DNA from: Pseudomonas sp. GM78
Lineage (GTDB): Bacteria; Pseudomonadota; Gammaproteobacteria; Pseudomonadales; Pseudomonadaceae
NCBI RefSeq assembly: GCF_000282475.1
Contig: NZ_AKJF01000212.1
Span: 1 to 64,000 of the forward strand
Direction: 5' to 3'
DNA: 64,000 nt
Part shown: one piece after another, positions 58,114 through 64,000 of the stretch
Layout of the letters: every line of letters starts with the position of its first letter
How positions within the stretch are numbered: the stretch's first letter is position 1
Position numbers and translations under genes: made by a program
The notes under the pieces: model-generated
The model's database searches: none
Told to the model about the DNA's origin: nothing
The model's input: the letters and a program-made list of their open reading frames with translations, nothing else

Positions 58114-58719
58114 TTGGAACGCATAGCAGTCATCGACTTTGAAACCACCGGGATCTCTCCGAGCAGCAGTTGCCGGGCCACGGAAATTGCCGTGGTGATC
58201 CTTGAACAAGGGCGCATCGTCGAGCGTTACCAGAGCCTGATGAACGCCGGCGTGCGCGTCCCGGGCTTCATCGAACAACTGACCGGCATCAGCAATGCCA
58301 TGCTGCGCACCGCGCCTTCGGCCGAGCAGGTCATGAACGAGGTCAACGAGTTCGTCGGCACCACGCCATTGCTGGCCCACAACGCCGCGTTCGACCAGAA
58401 GTTCTGGGATTTCGAACTGGGGCGGATCAAACGCACGCGCCTGCAGAACTTTGCCTGCTCGCTGCTGCTGGCCCGGCGCCTGATGCCCGCGGCACCGAAC
58501 CACAAGCTTGGCACCCTCACCACCTTCGCCAACCTGCCCCACACCGGCAAGGCTCACCGGGCCATGGCCGACGCCGAAATGGCGGCCAACCTGACGGTGC
58601 ACCTGGCCGAAGAACTGCGGCACAAGCATGGCTTGAGCGAACTGTCCCATGATTTGTTGTGCAAATTGCAGAAAGTGCCGGCGGCGAAGGTGGGCGAACA
58701 CCTCAAGCGCTATCGCTGA
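58114..58719 (+). CDS. 3'-5' exonuclease, DnaQ-like DEDDh family
   Basis: 201 residues; the start is a TTG close to 58114 (MERIAVIDFETTG), as no ATG precedes the ExoI motif. DEDDh motifs: DFETTG (ExoI), LLAHNAAFDQKFWDFEL (ExoII) and HRAMADAEMAANL (ExoIII with His-x4-Asp). Not long enough for DNA polymerase epsilon partners beyond the nuclease, so substrate is unknown. Paired with the NYN gene. Confidence 0.88.
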   Translation: MERIAVIDFETTGISPSSSCRATEIAVVILEQGRIVERYQSLMNAGVRVPGFIEQLTGISNAMLRTAPSAEQVMNEVNEFVGTTPLLAHNAAFDQKFWDFELGRIKRTRLQNFACSLLLARRLMPAAPNHKLGTLTTFANLPHTGKAHRAMADAEMAANLTVHLAEELRHKHGLSELSHDLLCKLQKVPAAKVGEHLKRYR

Positions 58720-58740
58720 TCCCGAGTCCTGCAAGTAACC

Positions 58741-58832
58741 CTTGTGGGAGCCAGCCTGCTGGCGATTACGGTGTGTCATTCAACCTCTTGGTAGGCTGAA
58801 CCACTGCAATCGCCAGCAGGCTGGCTCCCACA
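58741..58832. repeat. REP doublet (GCCAGCCTGCTGGC type)
   Basis: Inverted arms 58741-58767 and 58808-58832 share the core GTGGGAGCCAGCCTGCTGGC. Same type as 46179 and 61843. It separates the exonuclease gene from the second Lrp-type gene. Confidence 0.88.
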
Positions 58833-58848
58833 TTGGTATGTGTTGATC

Positions 58849-59307
58849 TCAGGTTTGTTTGCCATTGCCTTCGATATGTCCCAACGGCACCCGCTTCTCT
58901 ATCGCACTCGACAACACAATCGATGTCTTGCTGAAGCCAAACGTGGCAATCCGGTTGATCAAGTCTTCCAGCTCCGGCATCGAGCCCACCGCGGCTTGCA
59001 TGATCACGCAGGGGTCACCGGTCACGCGGTGGCATTCGGTCAATTGCGGGATCTTGATCAGGTCGTCGTAGGCTTTCTGGTTGCCGTGCTGGTTCAGGCG
59101 CAGTTCGATCACACACTGGATCGGCAAGCCGAGCTTGGCCATGTTGACCTTCGCCTGGTAACCGGTAATCACGCCGCTGGACTCGAGCTTGGCCACGCGT
59201 TCGGCCACGGCAGGGGCGGAGAGGTTGACCTTGCGCGCGAGGTCCGCGTAGGACGCGCGACCATTTTCCAGCAGGGCGCTGAGCAGCATGCGGTCGTACT
59301 TATCCAT
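58849..59307 (-). CDS. Lrp/AsnC-family transcriptional regulator, divergent from an EamA exporter
   Basis: 152 residues. HTH in DRMLLSALLENGRASYADLARKVNLSAPAVAERVAKLESSGVI; RAM-like ligand domain from about 65 (CVIELRLNQHGNQKAYDDLIKIPQ, HRVTGDPCVIMQAAV). It faces an EamA-family exporter gene across 165 bp that contain a large symmetrical dyad, which makes the exporter the likely target. Confidence 0.92.
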   Translation of the reverse strand: MDKYDRMLLSALLENGRASYADLARKVNLSAPAVAERVAKLESSGVITGYQAKVNMAKLGLPIQCVIELRLNQHGNQKAYDDLIKIPQLTECHRVTGDPCVIMQAAVGSMPELEDLINRIATFGFSKTSIVLSSAIEKRVPLGHIEGNGKQT

Positions 59308-59331
59308 CGAGGCAACTCCTGAAAGTGACGG

Positions 59332-59379
59332 ACTTTCGAAAACACGGTTTATAGCGCTGAACTCCGTGTTTTGAAAAGT
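59332..59379. promoter_or_regulatory. 48-bp symmetrical dyad between lrp-type and exporter genes
   Basis: ACTTTCGAAAACACGG (59332-59347) and CCGTGTTTTGAAAAGT (59364-59379) match at 14 of 16 positions as inverted copies. The 16-bp spacer contains AGCGCT (59353-59358), centred exactly on the same axis. A further GAAAGT/ACTTTC pair (59321-59326, 59332-59337) adjoins. Two-fold symmetry of this kind fits a regulator dimer or octamer site. Confidence 0.65.
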
Positions 59380-59472
59380 GTACCGGCGGTTTAAACAGGT
59401 TTTGTAACTTATTTTCCCGCGTCAGCCTTTCTAGAATAGCCGTTCACCTGTTCTGCCTGTGAGCTGCCCATC

Positions 59473-60414
59473 ATGTCCGGCCTACGTCGCTTTCCCCTAC
59501 CGTTAATCGCTGCCTTCTTCGCGCTCTACGTGATTTGGGGCTCGACCTACCTGGTGATCCGCATCGGCGTGGAGTATTGGCCGCCCTTGCTGCTCGCGGG
59601 CATTCGCTTCGTCATCGCCGGAAGCCTGATGTACGCCTTCCTGCGCTGGCGCGGGGCGCCGGCCCCGACCTGGGCGCAATGGAAAGCCGCCGGGATCATC
59701 GGTGTGTTGCTGCTGGCGTGCGGCAACGGCGCGGTCAGCGTGGCCGAGCACACGGGCGTGGCCTCCGGTGTCGCCGCGCTGGCAGTGGCGACGGTGCCGC
59801 TGCTTACCTTGCTCTGTGGCTATTTCTGGGGCGTGCGTAATACCCGTCTTGAATGGGCGGGCGTTGCGCTGGGAATGATCGGCATCGTCATGCTCAACCT
59901 CGGCTCCAACCTGCAATCGAGCCCGCTGGGGGCGGCGTTGCTGATCTTTGCTGCGGCCACCTGGGCATTCGGCTCGGTGTGGAGCAAGCACTTGCCGTTG
60001 CCCCAAGGCGCAATGGCCAGTGCCGTGGAAATGCTGGTCGGCGGCGTGGTGTTGCTGATCGCCAGTGCGCTGAGCGGCGAACATCTGGAGAAGGTCCCCC
60101 CCATCGAGGGCTGGGCGGCGCTGGCCTACTTGACCGTGTTCGGTTCGATCATTGCCTTCAACGCCTACATGTATCTGCTCAAGCATGTGCGTCCGGCGGC
60201 GGCCACCAGTTATGCCTACGTCAACCCGGCGGTGGCCGTGTTGCTGGGGATCGTGTTTGTCGGAGAAACCATTGGCATCGAGGAAGCATTGGCGATGCTG
60301 GTGATCATCAGTGCCGTGGTGCTGATTGGCCTGCCGCAATGGCGACGCACACCGCAGCGGCCTGTGGTGAAGGTCGAGCCGACAGCGGTGCCGACAGAAT
60401 CCCGTGTGAATTAG
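59473..60414 (+). CDS. EamA-family (DMT) exporter
   Basis: 313 residues, ten membrane helices in two EamA halves (ALYVIWGSTYLVIRIGVEYWPPLLLAGIRF and ATWAFGSVWSKHLPLP). Related to YedA and other amino acid or metabolite exporters. Control by the divergent Lrp-type gene would fit amino acid efflux. C-terminus is a short hydrophilic tail. Confidence 0.9.
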   Translation: MSGLRRFPLPLIAAFFALYVIWGSTYLVIRIGVEYWPPLLLAGIRFVIAGSLMYAFLRWRGAPAPTWAQWKAAGIIGVLLLACGNGAVSVAEHTGVASGVAALAVATVPLLTLLCGYFWGVRNTRLEWAGVALGMIGIVMLNLGSNLQSSPLGAALLIFAAATWAFGSVWSKHLPLPQGAMASAVEMLVGGVVLLIASALSGEHLEKVPPIEGWAALAYLTVFGSIIAFNAYMYLLKHVRPAAATSYAYVNPAVAVLLGIVFVGETIGIEEALAMLVIISAVVLIGLPQWRRTPQRPVVKVEPTAVPTESRVN

Positions 60415-60479
60415 GGTAAACTGCGCGCCATTGCATACTTGTTTCGCACAATCGCGCTGATTTTTCCTACGGTACTCCC

Positions 60480-61820
60480 ATGACTTTCGCCACCCTTGGC
60501 CTGATCGAACCCTTGCTGCGCTCCCTCGAGACGCTCGGCTACCAGACTCCGACGCCGGTTCAGGCACAAGCCATTCCAGCGGTGCTGGCCGGTCGCGACC
60601 TGATGGCCGCGGCCCAGACCGGCACCGGCAAGACCGCCGGTTTCGCCTTGCCGCTGTTGCAACTGCTGGCCATGGAAGGGCCGAAAGTCGCCGCCAACTC
60701 GGTGCGTGCGCTGATTCTGGTGCCGACCCGAGAGCTGGCCGAGCAGGTTCACGAAGCGGTGCGCCAATATGCCGAGAACCTGCCGCTGCGTACCTACGCG
60801 GTGTACGGCGGTGTCAGCATCAACCCGCAGATGATGAAGCTGCGCAGCGGTGTCGACCTGTTGGTGGCGACCCCGGGCCGTTTGCTCGACCTGTTCCGCC
60901 AGAACGCACTGAAGTTCAATCAGCTGCAAACCCTGGTGCTGGACGAGGCCGATCGCATGCTCGACCTGGGTTTCTCCGAGGAGCTGGCGAACATCTATAA
61001 GGCGCTGCCGAAGAAACGTCAGACGCTGCTGTTCTCCGCCACCTTCTCCGACGACATCCGCCTGCTGGCCGGGCAAATGCTCAACGATCCGCTGAGCATC
61101 GAAGTCAGCCCGCGCAACGTCGCCGCCAATACGGTCAAGCAATGGATCGTGACGGTCGACAAGAAGCGCAAGCCGGAGCTGTTCGTGCACTTGATGCGCA
61201 AGGGCAAGTGGAAACAGGTGCTGGTGTTCGCCAAGACCCGCAACGGCGTGGACGCGCTGGTGGAAAAACTCCAGGGCCTGGGCATCAACGCCGATGGCAT
61301 CCACGGCGACAAGCCCCAGGCGACCCGTCAGCGCGCGCTGGACCGCTTCAAGCTCAGTGAAGTGCAGATCCTGGTCGCCACCGACGTCGCGGCCCGGGGC
61401 CTGGATATCGAAGACCTGCCATTGGTGGTCAATTTCGATTTGCCGATCGTGGCCGAGGATTACATCCACCGTATCGGTCGTACCGGGCGTGCCGGCTCCA
61501 CCGGCGAGGCGATTTCCCTGGTGTGCGCCGATGAAGTGAATCTGCTGTCGGCCATCGAAATGTTGACCCGTCAGACGCTCAAGCGTCAGAACGAGCCGGA
61601 CTTCGAGCCAGAGCATCGCGTGCCGGACACCGATGCCAGTGGCCAGGTGGTCAAGAAACCGAAGAAACCGAAGAAGCCCAAAGCGTCGGGTGGTGGTGGC
61701 GGTAAACGCAATCTCGGCAAGTGGGTCGACAGCGGGGAAGCTGCGCCAGCGGAGCCTTCGATCAAGCCTGTGCGCAAGGTGCCGGTGTTCAACACTGGGC
61801 CGCGTAAGCGTAAGCCTTGA
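60480..61820 (+). CDS. DEAD-box RNA helicase, RhlE-type
   Basis: 446 residues. Q motif ATLGLIEPLLRSLETLGYQTPTPVQ, Walker A AAQTGTGKTAGFALPLL, PTRELAEQ, TPGRLLDLF, DEADRMLDLGF, SATFSDD, and HRIGRTGRAGSTGEAISLV. C-terminal tail is Lys/Pro/Gly-rich (KPKKPKKPKASGGGGGKRN), typical of RhlE/RNA-binding extensions. Probable role in ribosome assembly or RNA decay at low temperature. Confidence 0.93.
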   Translation: MTFATLGLIEPLLRSLETLGYQTPTPVQAQAIPAVLAGRDLMAAAQTGTGKTAGFALPLLQLLAMEGPKVAANSVRALILVPTRELAEQVHEAVRQYAENLPLRTYAVYGGVSINPQMMKLRSGVDLLVATPGRLLDLFRQNALKFNQLQTLVLDEADRMLDLGFSEELANIYKALPKKRQTLLFSATFSDDIRLLAGQMLNDPLSIEVSPRNVAANTVKQWIVTVDKKRKPELFVHLMRKGKWKQVLVFAKTRNGVDALVEKLQGLGINADGIHGDKPQATRQRALDRFKLSEVQILVATDVAARGLDIEDLPLVVNFDLPIVAEDYIHRIGRTGRAGSTGEAISLVCADEVNLLSAIEMLTRQTLKRQNEPDFEPEHRVPDTDASGQVVKKPKKPKKPKASGGGGGKRNLGKWVDSGEAAPAEPSIKPVRKVPVFNTGPRKRKP

Positions 61821-61842
61821 TTACACGCTGCACCTGTTAAGG

Positions 61843-61924
61843 CCTCATCGCCAGCAGGCTGGCTCCCACAGGGGATTTGTGTCGTTCACAAAAACCTGTG
61901 GGAGCCAGCCTGCTGGCGATGAGG
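61843..61924. repeat. REP doublet (GCCAGCCTGCTGGC type), perfect 30-bp arms
   Basis: Arms 61843-61872 and 61895-61924 are perfect inverted copies beginning CCTCATCGCCAGCAGG, around a 22-bp centre. It lies between the helicase and the convergent flavoprotein gene. Confidence 0.92.
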
Positions 61925-61936
61925 GCGGCGCGGTCT

Positions 61937-63178
61937 TCAGCCCTTGCGCTGCAACCACTCAACCATCCCAAGTCCCGCCGCACGCCCACTGGCGAAACAC
62001 GCCGTCAGCAGATAGCCACCCGTCGGCGCTTCCCAATCGAGCATTTCCCCCGCGCAGAAAACCCCGGGCATTTGCTTGAGCATCAATCGCTCATCCATCG
62101 ACTCGAACTTCACACCGCCCGCGCTGCTGATGGCTTCGTCCAATGGTCGGGTCTTCACCAGGGTTAGGGGCAATGCCTTGATCGCTTTGGCCAGTAGCGC
62201 CATGTCGGTAAAGGTTTCGGCAGATGTCAGCTCTCGCAACAACGCCGCTTTCACCCCATCGATACCCAACTGACTGTGTAAATGTTTAGCCATCGAGCGT
62301 GAGCCGCGCGGTTTGCTCAATGCCGCCTGGATTTTATCCACAGGTCGGCCGGGCAGCAGGTCCAGATGAATGGTCGCCGAGCCGTGCCGGTTGATTGCTT
62401 CACGGATCGGTGCGGACAAGGCGTAGATCAGGCTCCCTTCAATCCCGGTCGCGGTGATCACACATTCACCCAGCCTCGGCACGTCATCATCGAGGCCGAT
62501 GGCGATGTTTTTCAGCGGTGCGCCGGCGAATTTGCTGACTATCAAATCGCTCCAGGCCTGCACCTCGAAGCCGCAATTACTTGGCTGCAGCGGCGCGAGT
62601 CCTACCGCCTTTTGCTCCAATGGCAGCATCCACGCGCCGTCCGAACCCAGGCGCGACCAACTGCCGCCACCCAGGGCGAGGAGGGTGGCACTGGCTTCAA
62701 CGGTTTTTTCGCCATCGGGGCTGTCGATGCGCAAACCGCCGCGATCATCCCAGCCGAGCCAGCGGTGGCGTGTGTGGATAACTACGCCGCTGTCGCGCAG
62801 GCGTTTGAGCCAGGCACGCAGCAGGGGCGCGGCTTTCATGTCGGTGGGAAAGACCCGGCCGGAACTGCCGACGAAGGTGTCGATGCCCAGCCCCTGAATC
62901 CACTGGCACAGCGCATCGGCACCGAAGGCGCGCAGCAGCGGTGCAATCTGTGGCGCGCGTTCGGCATAGCGCGAGAGGAAGACCGGGTAGGCTTCGGAGT
63001 GGGTGATGTTCATGCCACCGACGCCGGCCAGGAGGAATTTTCGCCCCACTGAGGGCATGCCATCGTACAGGTCGACCTTGATCCCGGCCTGGCTCAACAC
63101 TTCAGCCGCCATCAACCCGGCGGGGCCGCCACCGATGATGGCGACATTATGGGAAAGGGCTGACGAGGATTGAGTCAT
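61937..63178 (-). CDS. NAD(P)/FAD-dependent oxidoreductase (TIGR03862-type flavoprotein)
   Basis: 413 residues from ATG 63178. FAD-binding GGGPAGLMAAEVL at the N-terminus, with VGRKFLLAGVGGMNITHSE and ALGGGSWSRLGSDGAWM, and the C-terminal GGVKFESMDERLMLKQMPGVFCAGEMLDWEAPTGGYLL typical of the HI0933/YhiN-like family. Substrate unknown. An upstream ATG (63214) is possible but adds residues outside the fold. Confidence 0.87.
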   Translation of the reverse strand: MTQSSSALSHNVAIIGGGPAGLMAAEVLSQAGIKVDLYDGMPSVGRKFLLAGVGGMNITHSEAYPVFLSRYAERAPQIAPLLRAFGADALCQWIQGLGIDTFVGSSGRVFPTDMKAAPLLRAWLKRLRDSGVVIHTRHRWLGWDDRGGLRIDSPDGEKTVEASATLLALGGGSWSRLGSDGAWMLPLEQKAVGLAPLQPSNCGFEVQAWSDLIVSKFAGAPLKNIAIGLDDDVPRLGECVITATGIEGSLIYALSAPIREAINRHGSATIHLDLLPGRPVDKIQAALSKPRGSRSMAKHLHSQLGIDGVKAALLRELTSAETFTDMALLAKAIKALPLTLVKTRPLDEAISSAGGVKFESMDERLMLKQMPGVFCAGEMLDWEAPTGGYLLTACFASGRAAGLGMVEWLQRKG

Positions 63179-63231
63179 GGAATGCGCTGCGGTCTGACGG
63201 GATAAGCCGGGCATTCTAGCAGCCCCGTCCT

Positions 63232-63322
63232 CTGTAGGAGCGAGCCTGCTCGCGATAGCGGCGCTACATTCAATATCTGTGGCCCTGACAGACCGCTATC
63301 GCGAGCAGGCTCACTCCTACAG
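63232..63322. repeat. REP doublet (GCGAGCCTGCTCGC type)
   Basis: Arms 63232-63261 and 63293-63322 share the core CTGCTCGCGATAGCGG and its complement, differing in one base (GAGCGAG versus GAGTGAG). Between the flavoprotein and HDAC-type genes; upstream of the former. Confidence 0.88.
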
Positions 63323-63458
63323 GGTTTACAGGTGAATTTAGTGGCTGGTTAAAAAACAACCACCACTCTGCAGCCCACACCCGACATGGCCTGCAGTCCC
63401 TTTCCCGCAGGTTATCCACAGGCGGCTCCACAGGCATTGTGGGTAAAGCATCCACAAC

Positions 63459-64000
63459 TCAGTGACAGCCTGATGACTGCCAGACCCGCTGGGCACTGTG
63501 ATGGAGGATGCCATGACGGCGGGCGAGGGCCTGACGGTCCTTGCTGTAGCCGCCGCCGATCACGCCGACCACCGGGATATCGCGGCCCAGGCAATGGCGC
63601 ATCACGCTTTCATCGCGGGCGGCGACACCGTTGTCGGTCAGTTTCAGGTAACCCAGTGCGTCGTCTTTATGCACGTCGACACCCGCGTCGTACAGCACCA
63701 GGTCCGGCTGATAGAGAGGCAAGAGGTAGTTGAGCGCATCGTCCACCACTTGCAGGTAATCGGCATCGCCCATGCCATTGGGCAGCGGGATGTCCCAGTC
63801 ACTTTCGGCTTTGCGTGCAGGAAAGTTCTTCTCGCAGTGCAGGGAAACGGTCACCGCTTCCGGTGTGTTGTGCAGAATGCGTGCAGTGCCATCGCCCTGA
63901 TGCACATCGCAGTCGAAGATCAGCACCCGATTGACCCGGCCACTCTCCAGCAGGAAATGGCTGATCACCGCCAGGTCATTGAAGATGCAGAACCCGGCGG
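63459..64000 (-). CDS. Histone deacetylase-family protein, C-terminal part only
   Basis: The gene runs off the right edge of the window; the visible frame extends to 64000. The Zn-site stretch LIFDCDVHQGDGTARIL and the later VLYDAGVDVHKDDALGYLKLTDNG are class II HDAC/acetylpolyamine amidohydrolase motifs. Just beyond the first visible Met the frame continues upstream as AGFCIFNDLAVI, the usual block before the metal site. Likely removes acyl groups from small molecules such as acetylpolyamines; substrate unknown. Confidence 0.88.
   Translation of the reverse strand, partial: AGFCIFNDLAVISHFLLESGRVNRVLIFDCDVHQGDGTARILHNTPEAVTVSLHCEKNFPARKAESDWDIPLPNGMGDADYLQVVDDALNYLLPLYQPDLVLYDAGVDVHKDDALGYLKLTDNGVAARDESVMRHCLGRDIPVVGVIGGGYSKDRQALARRHGILHHSAQRVWQSSGCH

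Overview
The window is chromosomal DNA of a Pseudomonas, most likely of the P. fluorescens group. Protein sequences throughout are of Pseudomonas type. Much of the gene order from about 26 to 56 kb (holA-lptE-leuS-lnt-corC-ybeY-phoH-miaB ... hemL-thiE-thiD-ladS-acyl-CoA dehydrogenase-amn-rluE ... hrpB) follows the order I recall from P. aeruginosa PAO1. Intergenic spaces carry paired REP-type palindromes typical of fluorescent pseudomonads. I see no prophage, insertion sequence, CRISPR array, rRNA or tRNA gene.

Layout. 0-2.3 kb: the first codons of an ExaC-type aldehyde dehydrogenase, a sigma-54 promoter with repeated upstream sites, and a divergent AcoR-like sigma-54 activator. 2.4-12 kb: mpl-ubiX-lipoprotein; then on the minus strand a Rossmann oxidoreductase, a MORN-repeat/C13 peptidase lipoprotein and a MaoC-type hydratase; then lrgA/lrgB-lon-like on plus; then a DedA-PAP2 fusion and a 3-methyladenine glycosylase on minus. 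12-24.5 kb: a long plus-strand housekeeping run, proA-nadD-rsfS-rlmH-mrdA-rodA-mltB-rlpA-dacA-ybeD-lipB-lipA-ldcA, joining proline, NAD and lipoate synthesis, ribosome factors and the cell-elongation/peptidoglycan machinery. 24.6-30.8 kb: minus-strand mltB-like transglycosylase, arfA, holA, lptE, leuS. 31-38 kb: two plus-strand genes, then minus-strand lnt-corC-ybeY-phoH-miaB. 38-42 kb: a small DUF1820 gene, a Sel1 protein and hemL-thiE-thiD. 42-48.5 kb: ladS-type hybrid kinase, AidB-like acyl-CoA dehydrogenase, amn, rluE. 48.5-64 kb: two Lrp/AsnC regulators, a CDF metal exporter, hrpB, membrane and hypothetical genes, a NYN-nuclease/exonuclease pair, an EamA exporter, an rhlE-type helicase, a flavoprotein and a truncated histone-deacetylase-family gene.

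The core of the window is envelope biology. Mpl and LdcA recycle muropeptides; PBP2, RodA, MltB, RlpA, DacA and a second transglycosylase build and trim the wall; LptE and Lnt serve LPS and lipoprotein export; an ElyC/YdcF-type protein and several lipoproteins lie among them. The most notable non-routine features are an arfA gene whose coding sequence contains a 13-bp RNA hairpin (the non-stop mRNA rescue switch), a MORN-repeat caspase-like lipoprotein, a 48-bp symmetrical dyad between an Lrp-type regulator and an EamA exporter, a hairpin-rich leuS leader, and an intergenic stretch ending in a strong intrinsic terminator that may encode a small RNA. No clearly undescribed multi-gene system stands out.
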